Assembly (NCBI GenBank): GCA_012522935.1
Contig: JAAYJN010000030.1
Coordinates: forward strand, 1 to 33,140
Source of the DNA: Candidatus Cloacimonadota bacterium
GTDB taxonomy: Bacteria; Cloacimonadota; Cloacimonadia; Cloacimonadales; Cloacimonadaceae
Reading direction: 5' to 3'
DNA length: 33,140 nucleotides
Positions within the stretch are counted from its first letter, which is position 1. Each line of letters starts with the position of its first letter. The position numbers were made by a program, and so were the translations under genes. The notes below the pieces were generated by a model, which was not told where the DNA came from, made no database searches, and saw only the letters and a list, made by a program, of their open reading frames with translations. This document shows, piece by piece, positions 9,044-17,453 of the stretch.

Positions 9044-10924
9044 TTATTTTATTACACTTATTTTTTGGGTTTGAGGTGTTGCATCCGGATGCCAGCCGCG
9101 GATCAGATACACCCCGGAAGTGGGGAAGATATCGGCGGCAAGCCTGACATTGCCATCTTTGAGATTTCCCTGCCAGATCTTCTGTCCGCGCAGGTTGTAG
9201 ATGCTAATCACCATGGCGTTTTTGCCCTGTGGGGCGTGGTGGTATATATCCAGAAAGCCATTGCCGCGCAAGGGGTTGGGCGCCACATGAAAACTGGGCG
9301 GGGGCAGATAATGGTCTTCATTGGCTACGGGGATGGAGAGCTGGACAAAATTGGCATGAAAAATGGGACCGCCCGCTCTTTCCTGCAGCCAGTAGTAGAG
9401 GCGATATTCGGCATCAAGATCGATGCCAATCAGCGAGGTCAGGCTCTGGATGGTAATCTCATCATCCTTATCAAGGGGGTCAGCCAGCGCCATGGCGTGG
9501 TTTACCCAACGCTCAAATACCCATGAGGTGTTGCCATTTAGCTGCACTTTCTTAAAAAGTCCGGCAAAAAAGCGGCTGTTTGTGGAAAGGTTGTAGGCGC
9601 CACTCCCGCTGAGGAGCGTGGTGGAATCATTGGCAAAGACAAACCTGAAAGAGACATTATCCATTTCGTATGTAATATCCACATCCGCATAGGAGATGAA
9701 GCCCCTATCCGTAATCAGGGAATCGCAATTTGCCTTAAAAAGATCGGCAAAGCCGCCGGTGAGGCCCTGCATACGCCGCTTTCCGCCCAAGGCAATCTGG
9801 GGGGTGCTGCTGAAGCCATACCAGTTGAAATGGGCGCTGGAGCCGGGGTTTGCCAGGGAATCCGCCAAGACTGGGAAATATGTGAGATTGTGGATATTGC
9901 GATATATCTCATCAGTTAAGATTTGGTTTTCAAGATCCAGGATGGTGGCGGCATTATTTTGACGCAAGAAATTCTCCACCAAAAAGATGGGAGGTTCATC
10001 CGCAAAGATATACAGGTATTTATCCAGGGAATTGCTGGGTTGATTTCCGTGATAGCACACCCCACGCATGCGCATCTGCAAAGGCACCTCCGGCAGGGTG
10101 ATGCCCTGGCTGTGGTAATCCGGATGGCTGGAATTCCATACAAACTCGCTGTGGGGCGGTATGGGCTGTGGCAGACTGATATTGCGGTTGATATTGTGGC
10201 TGGCAGATTGTGCCGAGAGTGTGAGATTGAGCCTCACATCTTGGAGGGTGGTATTGCTGTGGTTGTAGATGCGAAAGCGGGGGAAAACCTCTGCTCCGGG
10301 CATGATAATACCATCCAGATCCAGCTGGGTGAGCTGGAAAAGGTTCAGATCCTCAAAGTTTCCCATCACGCCAAACAGCAGTTCCGCACTGAAACCGGCA
10401 TTGGCAAAGCTTTGATAATAAGGGGTGGTCATGGTGGTATTGAGGAAATAGCTGTGGGTGCCGCCTCCGTTGGATGCCGAAACAAACTTGGAGGAGAAAT
10501 TGGTGGGATAATCCACCAACATCCAGAGCTTTTCGCTGGTGATGGGTTCCGGCAGTTGAATCTGGAGCAAGTTTGCATCTGTAAAGGCATTAAAGCTTGC
10601 CAATTGGGGCAATCCGGGGGTGCCCTCCACATCCGTCATCAAGCGTACCTGCACGGAATCCCCCACCTGAGGGAACCATAAGACGAGGGAATTGATGGTG
10701 AAGCTGAGGTTGATGTGATTGGGGTGATAGTAATTGGCAAAATCAAAACAGACCGCCCAGCTGTTGCTGCCATAAAAATGCAGATCATCGCTTCCGGTGT
10801 GGTATTTCAGGTGGAAATCCCGCTGGGAGGGCTCGATCCTTTGTCCGCTTCCCGGCAGGTATTGGATGGCGCCCAGATGGGCAGCTACAATGATTGCCAC
10901 GATTAGGACAAGCATCCTCTTCAT
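9044..10924 (-). CDS. Secreted Omp28-like protein with T9SS C-terminal sorting domain
   Basis: I chose the ATG at 10922-10924 (MKRMLVLIVAI) over the longer frame from 10954. It gives an immediate signal peptide, follows AAGGGATC, and overlaps the ribF stop as ATGA. The protein has 626 residues. The last ~80 (from FHVAPNPLRGNG through YNLRGQKIWQG to SGVYLIRG and KISVIK) match a type IX secretion (Por-type) sorting tail. The middle (about residues 310-390: PIFLVENFL, then YGFSSTPQIALGG) resembles the thioredoxin-like fold of Omp28 proteins, but the usual W-C-x-x-C is absent. A redox role is therefore doubtful. It sits inside a housekeeping operon between ribF and a nuclease gene, which is unusual for an exported protein. 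Its function is unknown. Confidence 0.8.
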   Translation of the reverse strand: MKRMLVLIVAIIVAAHLGAIQYLPGSGQRIEPSQRDFHLKYHTGSDDLHFYGSNSWAVCFDFANYYHPNHINLSFTINSLVLWFPQVGDSVQVRLMTDVEGTPGLPQLASFNAFTDANLLQIQLPEPITSEKLWMLVDYPTNFSSKFVSASNGGGTHSYFLNTTMTTPYYQSFANAGFSAELLFGVMGNFEDLNLFQLTQLDLDGIIMPGAEVFPRFRIYNHSNTTLQDVRLNLTLSAQSASHNINRNISLPQPIPPHSEFVWNSSHPDYHSQGITLPEVPLQMRMRGVCYHGNQPSNSLDKYLYIFADEPPIFLVENFLRQNNAATILDLENQILTDEIYRNIHNLTYFPVLADSLANPGSSAHFNWYGFSSTPQIALGGKRRMQGLTGGFADLFKANCDSLITDRGFISYADVDITYEMDNVSFRFVFANDSTTLLSGSGAYNLSTNSRFFAGLFKKVQLNGNTSWVFERWVNHAMALADPLDKDDEITIQSLTSLIGIDLDAEYRLYYWLQERAGGPIFHANFVQLSIPVANEDHYLPPPSFHVAPNPLRGNGFLDIYHHAPQGKNAMVISIYNLRGQKIWQGNLKDGNVRLAADIFPTSGVYLIRGWHPDATPQTQKISVIK

Positions 10925-11817
10925 GATAGATCCCTTATCAAATCCCGGGCACACGCCTCATCGGCATGCATGGCGGCTATCAGGGCTTCCCGATTGGGAA
11001 AGGATATCTCTTCCCGCAAACGTTGTAAAAGCTCCACCTGAAGGGGAGCATCATAGATGTTTTGATTAAAATCCAGCATATAAGTCTCCACCACCGTTTC
11101 TGGGGTGGATTTCACAGTGGGGCTGCTGCCTATATTTGTCAAGCCAAAAAACCAGGTGTCATCAAAGCAGGCACGGGAAAGATACACTCCGTGGGCGGGA
11201 ACAAGCTGTTGGGCATCCTCAAGCTGCAGATTGGCGGTGGGAAAGCCCAGCTTCCTGCCCAATCCACGGCCGGAAACCACCTTGCCATATAGCCGATAGG
11301 GTGCTCCCAAAAGCCGGTTTGCCAGGGTGATATCACCTTGTGACAAGAGGTTGCGAATCCTGCTGCTGCTTACTGTGCCTTCCTCATCAGAATATGGTGG
11401 CACATACTGGCAGCGGTATTCGTGGGTGCCGGCGTGCCGCTTTAAAAACTCCAGATTCCCCTCGCGGCCGTGTCCAAAATGGCTGTCATAGCCCATCACG
11501 ATGGTGTGGGGATTGAAGGTGGGGATGAGATAGTGCACTAGGAAGTCGTGGGCGCTGGTCTGGGAGAGTTCCTTGGTAAAGGCGAGGCTTTGCACCCTGT
11601 CTATGCCCAGCTCCCGCAGTCGCTCTTCCTTGTGCACAGGAGGGATAAGTATCTGAAAGTTGGCGTTTTTGCCCAAAAGGAATGCCGGGTGGATGCTGAA
11701 GGTGATGACAGCGGAGGGGAGGCCGTGGGCGTGCGCCAGAGAGGTGACGCTCTCCAGCAGCTTGCGGTGTCCCAAGTGCAGGCCGTCAAAATTGCCGATG
11801 GTGATGATATGTTTCAT
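10921..11817 (-). CDS. ribF: Bifunctional riboflavin kinase/FAD synthetase
   Basis: RibF makes FMN from riboflavin and FAD from FMN in the cytoplasm. The 298-residue length is typical. The N-terminal nucleotidyltransferase half has GNFDGLHLGH (residues 8-17, HxGH type) and SSSRIR (150-155). The C-terminal kinase half has GRGLGRKLGFPTANL (183-197) and NIGSSPTV. The start overlaps the truB stop by 4 nt (ATGA) and the end overlaps the next gene in the same way, so all three are translationally coupled. The truB-ribF order is common in bacteria. No FMN riboswitch is possible at this spot because the upstream sequence is coding. Confidence 0.95.
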   Translation of the reverse strand: MKHIITIGNFDGLHLGHRKLLESVTSLAHAHGLPSAVITFSIHPAFLLGKNANFQILIPPVHKEERLRELGIDRVQSLAFTKELSQTSAHDFLVHYLIPTFNPHTIVMGYDSHFGHGREGNLEFLKRHAGTHEYRCQYVPPYSDEEGTVSSSRIRNLLSQGDITLANRLLGAPYRLYGKVVSGRGLGRKLGFPTANLQLEDAQQLVPAHGVYLSRACFDDTWFFGLTNIGSSPTVKSTPETVVETYMLDFNQNIYDAPLQVELLQRLREEISFPNREALIAAMHADEACARDLIRDLS

Positions 11818-12698
11818 TTTAGATTCACTATGGGGTAAAGCCTGCCTTGGCTGCGTCTGGCCACTGCCGCCAGCTCCCGATGTGAGGTGTATACCATCAG
11901 GATGGGGGCGTCTTCCCCCTCTGAGGGAAGGCTTTGCCCTTCATACATCAAGTCCAGGCTGGAGGTGCTGATTTCCTGCCAGGGGTAGGAGGTGAATATC
12001 TGGCGGGCAGGGAAGATATAGTCCATCCAGTTGTCTGGCGTAAGCTGATCGAGAGGGACAGCGGAGGAGAGCTCCAAATCCCCGATGGCGGTGCGCTGGA
12101 GGCTTTGGGTGTAGCCCTCAGTATTTAGCTGCATTGCAAGCCATTGGCTGAGGCTGCGGATATAGGTGCCCTTGGAGACTCGACAACGGTAGCCAATCAC
12201 GGGATTGGGCTCGTCTTGCTGTGGCAGAGCGGTAAATTCAAAATCGAGGATGCGGCAGGGGCGGTCGGGCGGTTGGATGGCATTTCCGGAGCGTGCCAAG
12301 GCATAAGACCTTTTGCCGTTTATCCACACGGCGGAATAGACGGGTGTATGCAGCTGGGTAAGGGCCAGGGCGGCGGCTTTGAGGCGCTGGGCATCCCACA
12401 GGCTCCAATCCGGTGCCGGGGCAGCGCTCAGCTCGCCCTCGGTATCGCCAGTGCTGCTGCCACTCCCCAAAACCAGCTCTGCCATATAGCTTTTATCGCG
12501 CAGTTCCAAATAGCTATTCAGGCGGGTGTAAGCGCCCAGGGCGCATAGCAAAAGGCCGGTGGCAAAGGGATCCAGGGTGCCACAGTGGCCGATGCGCTTG
12601 ATGCCGGTAATCTTGCGCAGGGCGTGGATCACGGCAAAGGAGCTCTTGCCTGCCGGTTTGTCGATTAGCAAAAAGCCTCTATTGGGCTTGCTGGGCAT
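11814..12698 (-). CDS. truB: tRNA pseudouridine(55) synthase
   Basis: TruB isomerises U55 in the T-loop of tRNAs. The 294-residue protein carries the catalytic motif GHCGTLDPFATGLL with the nucleophile Asp43. It also has the family motif PVYSAVWINGKRSY and the later SKGTYIRSL. The start lies 20 nt inside the end of the nrnA-like gene, with AGGG a few bases before the ATG, and its stop overlaps ribF. Nothing is truncated; a C-terminal PUA-like extension is short. Confidence 0.95.
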   Translation of the reverse strand: MPSKPNRGFLLIDKPAGKSSFAVIHALRKITGIKRIGHCGTLDPFATGLLLCALGAYTRLNSYLELRDKSYMAELVLGSGSSTGDTEGELSAAPAPDWSLWDAQRLKAAALALTQLHTPVYSAVWINGKRSYALARSGNAIQPPDRPCRILDFEFTALPQQDEPNPVIGYRCRVSKGTYIRSLSQWLAMQLNTEGYTQSLQRTAIGDLELSSAVPLDQLTPDNWMDYIFPARQIFTSYPWQEISTSSLDLMYEGQSLPSEGEDAPILMVYTSHRELAAVARRSQGRLYPIVNLK

Positions 12699-13680
12699 CT
12701 ATTTCCCTATACACTTGGATAAAATCATCCAAAATCATCTGTTTAATCTGGTTCAGCTCGCCCTGCAAGTGACAGCCGGAAGCGTTGCTATGGCCTCCTC
12801 CCCCATAACGGGCGGCAAACCTGCTCACATCCACCTTTTTGGAGCGGAAGCTGAGCTTGAAATAGCCGGGGGATTCCTCACGGATGAAGATCACTGCCTC
12901 GATGCCACGCACTCCCTGCACCCAGCGGGTCACATTGAGCACATCCGCAGGGATGATGCCGTTATCCTCTGCCATCTGCAGGGTGGAATAAAGCAGCAGC
13001 ACCTTGCCACCCTCATACACCTGGGTGGTGCCCAATACTTCCCCGGTATAGCGTATCTCCTGCCAGCTTTGGTTTTGGAAATACTGGCGATGCAGGAGGG
13101 AGGGATTGGCTCCCAATGCCGCCATACGTGCAGCCTGATCCAGCACTATGGCGGTGGTATTGCCATTGGTGAAGGTATTGGTATCGTTCAAGATGGTGGT
13201 GTAAAGGCAGGATGCCAGATAGGTGAGCACATCTGGCGGCAAGCCTTGCAGCTGGGCTTCCAATGCCTCAAAGAGGATGGCACCCACGCTCACAAATGAT
13301 TGCTCTATAAAGCTGTACTGAGCGGGAATCAGCCCCACCTCCACCTCGTGGTGGTCTATCAGATACACCTGGCTGGCTTTGTCCAGCAGGTCCTTTCTCT
13401 CCCCCAGTCTGGCGATGTTGTTACAATCCAGGATTAGTAGCGTGGCAAAGCTCATTTCGGGGTGATAGGGCTGCACCTGGGCATCAGCCAGCAGGTGTTC
13501 AAAAAGGGCCAGATCATCCCCATCTGTCACTATCATTGAATCCACCTCGTGCAGGCTCAGCCACTTTGCCATAAAAAGAGCGGCACAAAAGCCATCTCCA
13601 TCAGGATTGATATGGGTGAGGATGCCCACTGGTGAGGCGCTCTGTGTGAGCTCCTTCAGTGCTTTGCGCAAGCTATCCAT
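12679..13680 (-). CDS. nrnA: DHH-DHHA1 phosphoesterase, NrnA-like oligoribonuclease/pAp phosphatase
   Basis: NrnA-type enzymes degrade nanoRNAs and dephosphorylate 3'-phosphoadenosine 5'-phosphate. I chose the ATG at 13678-13680 (MDSLRKAL), because GGAG at 13688-13691 is 7 nt from it and only 1 nt from the ATG at 13686. The 333-residue protein has the DHH motifs THINPDGDGF (residues 22-31), LILDCNN (Asp85), IDHH (108-111) and the DHHA1 signature GGGGHSNASG (293-302). Its TAG stop (12679-12681) lies within truB, to which it is overlapped. A 98-nt gap with a hairpin and T-run separates it from rbfA, so it may begin its own transcription unit or depend on readthrough. Confidence 0.9.
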   Translation of the reverse strand: MDSLRKALKELTQSASPVGILTHINPDGDGFCAALFMAKWLSLHEVDSMIVTDGDDLALFEHLLADAQVQPYHPEMSFATLLILDCNNIARLGERKDLLDKASQVYLIDHHEVEVGLIPAQYSFIEQSFVSVGAILFEALEAQLQGLPPDVLTYLASCLYTTILNDTNTFTNGNTTAIVLDQAARMAALGANPSLLHRQYFQNQSWQEIRYTGEVLGTTQVYEGGKVLLLYSTLQMAEDNGIIPADVLNVTRWVQGVRGIEAVIFIREESPGYFKLSFRSKKVDVSRFAARYGGGGHSNASGCHLQGELNQIKQMILDDFIQVYREIDAQQAQ

Positions 13681-13691
13681 TCTCATGCTCC

Positions 13692-13721
13692 AAAAAGAAA
13701 TCGCCGTATGCCGACGATTTC
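13692..13721 (-). terminator. Intrinsic terminator or attenuator between rbfA and the nrnA-like gene
   Basis: On the minus strand GAAATCGTCG (13721-13712) pairs with CGGCGATTTC (13706-13697), with one G-U pair and a 5-nt GCATA loop. TTTTT follows directly (13696-13692). The T-run abuts the GGAG ribosome site of the nrnA-like gene, so the hairpin could also influence its translation. Confidence 0.6.
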
Positions 13722-13778
13722 CAGATTAGTGTGTTCCAAGGTTAATGACTTTGAATTGGGTGGATTGTATGCCTTTGC

Positions 13779-14258
13779 TTAATCCTCGTCCTCATCTTCA
13801 TCGTCAAATTCATCTTCGTAGTCGTCCTCTTCAAAGTCGAAATAATCGTCATCGTCGAGGTAATCTTCGATATCGATATCTGGATCGTAATCGTCTTCTT
13901 CATCATCGTCAAAGTCGCCCCTGATGCGCGTCAACAGGGCATCCACTTTGGCGGCACGGTCTTCGGTATCATCGTAATAGAATGAGAGCTCTGGTATGGT
14001 TCTCATAAGTCTTGCTCCTGCAATTTGTTTTTTTAGAAATCCTGATGTTTTATAGAGCATTTCCCGTATTTCTTGATGGTTTGCGGGGTTGTTGTAATGC
14101 GAAAAATATACTTTGGCATAACGGAGGTCCTTGGAAAGAACCACCTCGGTAACGGTTACCCAGCTCAAGCCCGGGTCGTTGAGCTTTTGGCTGAGCGTCA
14201 CATTGAACAGCTTTTTCAGCTCTTCTTCAAGACGTGGGATACGATATGACTTTCTCAT
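13779..14258 (-). CDS. rbfA: Ribosome-binding factor A with a long acidic C-terminal tail
   Basis: RbfA assists maturation of the 30S subunit and binds near the 16S rRNA 5' end. Residues 1-113 cover the usual KH-like domain (RIPRLEEELKKLFN at the start, then LSWVTVTEV, LRYAKVYFSHY and PELSFYYDDTEDRAAKVDALL). The remaining ~45 residues, from GDFDDDEE onward, are almost only Asp and Glu with a few aromatic residues and no Lys or Arg, about 33 of 46 acidic. Typical RbfA proteins end at about 115-130 residues, so the tail is an addition. The start overlaps the infB stop by 4 nt (ATGA). It is probably the last gene before the hairpin at 13692-13721. Confidence 0.93.
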   Translation of the reverse strand: MRKSYRIPRLEEELKKLFNVTLSQKLNDPGLSWVTVTEVVLSKDLRYAKVYFSHYNNPANHQEIREMLYKTSGFLKKQIAGARLMRTIPELSFYYDDTEDRAAKVDALLTRIRGDFDDDEEDDYDPDIDIEDYLDDDDYFDFEEDDYEDEFDDEDEDED

Positions 14259-16864
14259 AGTTTCTTAATGATTTCATTGATTACAAAGCATTCCAGCACG
14301 TCGCCTTCCTTGATGTCGTTATAGGATTTGAGGGAAAGGCCACAATCCGTGCCGGCGCGCACTTCTTCCACCTCATCCGCATAATGCTGCAATGAGGCGA
14401 GGTCGTCTTCGGCAATCAGCACATCGTTGCGATAGAGGCGAACCTTGCTTTTCTTGCGGATAACACCGCGGTCCACCTGGCAACCTGCGATGATGCCCAC
14501 CTTCTTGATTCTGAACACCTGTTTTACGGTGGCAGCTCCAATCACCTGCTCCTCATAATCTGGCGCCAACATTCCTTCCAGGGATGCCTTCACGTCTTCT
14601 ATGGCGTCATAGATCACCTGATAGAGCTTGATCTCCACCCCTTCCTCATCTGCAAGTCTGCGAGCCTGATGGCTGGCACGAACGTGGAACCCGATGATGA
14701 CGGCATCAGATGCCGATGCCAGGCTCACGTCTGTTTCATTGATGCCACCCACGCTTTTGTGGATGATATTCACCTGCACTTCGGGGTTGGATATCTTTTG
14801 GAATGAATCGGCAAGAGCCTCCGCAGAGCCATCCGTATCTGTCTTGATGATTACGTTCAGCTCGTTGATCTGCTCTTCCTTGATGCGGGCAAAGATATTC
14901 TGGAGCGATGCCTTGTTTTGGAACTTCTCACGTTCCAGCCTGATTTGTTGACGTTCGGTGCTAATGGAGCGGGCGGTTCTATCGCTATCCACCTCGTTCA
15001 GCACGTCTCCCGCCTTGGGGGTGTCATTGAGGCCATAGATACGTGCCACGTCAGAGGGATTCAGCATTTTCAGCTCTTTCCCGCGCTCGTTTTCCATGCG
15101 TCTGATGCGTCCATGTGTGGCGCCGCAAACCACGATATCTCCGCGCTCAAGCGTACCCTCTCTGAGGAGGATGGTGGCTGCCACGCCCATGTGGGCATCT
15201 TTTTGGGATTCAATCACAATAGCCTCTGCAGGAACGGCGGCAGGAGCCTTCAACTCCATCATTTCAGCCTGGAGGAGGATGAGCTCGATGAGGTTGAGGA
15301 TGCCTTCACCGGTCACGGTTGAGGTCTTACACCAGGGCACGTCTCCCCCATATTGTTCCAGATACACACCATACTCCAAGAGCTGTGCCACCGCCATATT
15401 CACGTTGGCTTCCGGCAGGTCTACCTTGTTGATTGCCACGATCATGGATACACCTGCGGCTTTGGCGTGGTCTATGGCTTCCTTGGTTTGGGGTTTCATC
15501 CCTTCCGTGGCTGCCACCACGATCACGGCAATATCCGTCACGTTTGCCCCGCGCGCTCTCATGGCGGCAAAGGCTTCGTGACCGGGGGTATCCAAAAACG
15601 TGATTTTATGTTTGTTTACTTCTATCTGATAAGCACCAATATGCTGGGTGATGCCGCCGGATTCTCCTGCCACGATATTGGCGTTGCGGATATAATCCAG
15701 GATGGAGGTCTTGCCATGATCCACGTGCCCCATGATGGTAACCACCGGCGGGCGGGGCTCGGCTTCTATATCATGATATTGTTCGCGTTCACGATCGATG
15801 ATATCAGTGCCATATTCATCTTCAAAGCGAAAATCCACCTTGAATTCATCACAGATCATCTCCAGGGAATCCCTGTCCAGGCGTTGGTTCATCGTCACCA
15901 GCTGTCCCATCATCAGGAATTTTGAGATGATCTCCGCAGGTGCCACGCTCATGATCTTGGCCAGCTCGCTCACGGAGGTGAATTCTCTGATTACAATCTC
16001 ATCCACGACGTTGTCCACGGATTGTGCTTCACGGTGGTATTTTTTGCGTTTACTGCTCTTTTGCAAGGTCTTTTTGATATTACGGGAGATGATGGCCTCA
16101 TCCATCTCGGTTGGTTCCATCAGCTTTTGTTTGGTTTTGCGAGAGCCCGTGAGCATCGCCTTTTTGTGTTTGCTCTTGTCACCCAGATCATCCCGGCTCA
16201 CCTTTGTTTTGCCAAATTTCTTGCCATCCACCTCTTTGACGGGCATGGGTGCCTCGGGCAGTGGCTTGGGGTCTTGGGAAACAGGTTTGCGGGGTTCCGG
16301 CTTTGCCCTGCCACGCCCTGCAGCCGGTGCCTTGTCTTTTTGGCTTTCCACATAAGATTTGGGCTTGCTGCGCTCTCTTCTTCTGCGGGGCTGTTCCGGT
16401 GTGGCTTGGGTATAGGGAACGATGATGCGATGTTTGGGTGCTTCCGGAGCTGGAGCGGATTCAGGTTCCGGTGTGGTCTTGGATTCAGGATCAGGGGCAG
16501 GAGCTGCCTTGGCATCAGCTTGTTCCTCTGTTTTAGCAGGGGTTTCTTCTTTGGGTGCCTCTTCTTTGGCCTTGGCTCTGGTTTTGCGCTTGGGCTTTTC
16601 TTCGGGTGCTGCCTCAGGTGTTTCAGCTTCAGTTTTCTTTTGTTTTGCAGCCTGACGCATCTCCATGATTTTCCTGCGTTCGCGCTCGGCAAGCTTTTCC
16701 GCATCCATCTGCTCTTTGTATTTCTGACGAATCATATCCGCCACTTCAATTTCAATGATGCTCATATGGCTTCTGATATTCACCCCTAAGTCTTGGAGGT
16801 GCTTTTTGAGCGCTATATTACTTATCTTGAGTTCCTTTGCCAGTTCGTGTGCTCTTATTTGCAA
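14255..16864 (-). CDS. infB: Translation initiation factor IF-2, TTG start
   Basis: IF-2 is the GTPase that positions fMet-tRNA on the 30S subunit and promotes subunit joining. The start codon is TTG (16862-16864), chosen because it gives the conserved IF2_N beginning (IRAHELAKEL) and follows a strong AAGGAGAGG. The next in-frame ATG would remove 33 conserved residues. The order is IF2_N (about 1-50), a Lys/Glu/Ala/Pro-rich linker (about 60-240), then the G domain: GHVDHGKT (379-386), GGITQHIG (403-410), DTPGHEA (425-431) and NKVD (479-482). Domains II, III and C2 follow to residue 869. The start overlaps ylxQ by 10 nt and the stop overlaps rbfA by 4 nt. Confidence 0.97.
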   Translation of the reverse strand: MQIRAHELAKELKISNIALKKHLQDLGVNIRSHMSIIEIEVADMIRQKYKEQMDAEKLAERERRKIMEMRQAAKQKKTEAETPEAAPEEKPKRKTRAKAKEEAPKEETPAKTEEQADAKAAPAPDPESKTTPEPESAPAPEAPKHRIIVPYTQATPEQPRRRRERSKPKSYVESQKDKAPAAGRGRAKPEPRKPVSQDPKPLPEAPMPVKEVDGKKFGKTKVSRDDLGDKSKHKKAMLTGSRKTKQKLMEPTEMDEAIISRNIKKTLQKSSKRKKYHREAQSVDNVVDEIVIREFTSVSELAKIMSVAPAEIISKFLMMGQLVTMNQRLDRDSLEMICDEFKVDFRFEDEYGTDIIDREREQYHDIEAEPRPPVVTIMGHVDHGKTSILDYIRNANIVAGESGGITQHIGAYQIEVNKHKITFLDTPGHEAFAAMRARGANVTDIAVIVVAATEGMKPQTKEAIDHAKAAGVSMIVAINKVDLPEANVNMAVAQLLEYGVYLEQYGGDVPWCKTSTVTGEGILNLIELILLQAEMMELKAPAAVPAEAIVIESQKDAHMGVAATILLREGTLERGDIVVCGATHGRIRRMENERGKELKMLNPSDVARIYGLNDTPKAGDVLNEVDSDRTARSISTERQQIRLEREKFQNKASLQNIFARIKEEQINELNVIIKTDTDGSAEALADSFQKISNPEVQVNIIHKSVGGINETDVSLASASDAVIIGFHVRASHQARRLADEEGVEIKLYQVIYDAIEDVKASLEGMLAPDYEEQVIGAATVKQVFRIKKVGIIAGCQVDRGVIRKKSKVRLYRNDVLIAEDDLASLQHYADEVEEVRAGTDCGLSLKSYNDIKEGDVLECFVINEIIKKL

Positions 16865-17208
16865 GGTTCCTCTCCTTTCTCACTCGTTGCCACACAGGCG
16901 TTGATGGCTGTGGCAAATTGTTTATCTTCGATGCCAAATATCCCGCTGATGGGCAAGCCCAAAGCTTGGCTAAGCTCTGCCTGATTGCCGGCTGTGATGA
17001 GCGGTATCGTCAGGGGACTTTGTGCCAAGGCGTTTTCCACGCCCCGGCGTGTGCGCTGGGATGTATCTTCCGCAATCAGCATCAAATACAGCTTGCGATG
17101 ATTTAGTGACCGCAAACAGGCATCATAGCCGTGTACCAGCTTGCCTGCCTTGCGGGCAAATTGCAAGAGTGTGGTCATCTTTTGCAGATTGGGCACAGCA
17201 GTGGTCAT
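16855..17208 (-). CDS. ylxQ: L7Ae/L30e-family RNA-binding protein, YlxQ-like
   Basis: I chose the ATG at 17206-17208, which overlaps the ylxR stop as ATGA. A longer open frame to 17319 lies inside ylxR and is not needed. The 117-residue protein has the L7Ae/L30e/S12e-type pattern: LLQFARKAGKLVHGYDACLRSL at the N-terminus, then a buried strand (LYLMLIAEDTSQRTRR), and later G-I-F-G-I. The nusA-ylxR-ylxQ-infB order is the common Gram-positive-style arrangement, which supports the call. A role in RNA binding within transcription or ribosome biogenesis is inferred from family and context. Confidence 0.88.
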   Translation of the reverse strand: MTTAVPNLQKMTTLLQFARKAGKLVHGYDACLRSLNHRKLYLMLIAEDTSQRTRRGVENALAQSPLTIPLITAGNQAELSQALGLPISGIFGIEDKQFATAINACVATSEKGEEPCK

Positions 17209-17453
17209 TGCGCTGCCCCCATAGCCAAAAAGGCCTTCGTGCGCTGACGCTTCAACCATTTGGGAAACAGCTCCACACACTCTTGTTGGGGGCAAAGATA
17301 ATGCTTGCGGGTCTGGCACTTTCTTGCCAGATCAAACACCACCCCGCCATCCAGCAAAAAGAAGCTCATCAGCGTGGTTTGGACGCTTTTCTTCTTACAC
17401 ACCACACAGGTGCGAATGGCTTGATGTCCCGCTTTGCTATTCTTGTTTGGCAT
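17205..17453 (-). CDS. ylxR: YlxR-family RNA-binding protein
   Basis: This 82-residue basic protein has the DUF448/YlxR signature: an N-terminal R-T-C-V-V-C-K-K, then the strand GGVVFDLARKCQTRKHYLCP, with the Arg-rich C-terminal segment following. Its size and location between nusA and infB are diagnostic. Work in Bacillus links YlxR to RNase P modulation; whether that holds here is unknown. The ATG overlaps the nusA stop by one base, and the stop overlaps the ylxQ start. One detail is four Cys residues spread over the protein, more than I would expect in many homologues. Confidence 0.88.
   Translation of the reverse strand: MPNKNSKAGHQAIRTCVVCKKKSVQTTLMSFFLLDGGVVFDLARKCQTRKHYLCPQQECVELFPKWLKRQRTKAFLAMGAAQ

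Noticed and set aside
10921-11817. FMN riboswitch for ribF
   Set aside because: The ribF start overlaps the truB coding end, leaving no leader space, and no RFN-type conserved bases are seen.
12679-12681. TAG as a reassigned sense codon in this genome
   Set aside because: The nrnA-like gene ends at TAG at the expected family length just inside truB, so TAG works as a stop here.
17209-17319. Longer ylxQ start at 17319
   Set aside because: The extension lies wholly within ylxR and lacks L7Ae homology; the ATG at 17208 overlaps the ylxR stop in the usual ATGA manner.
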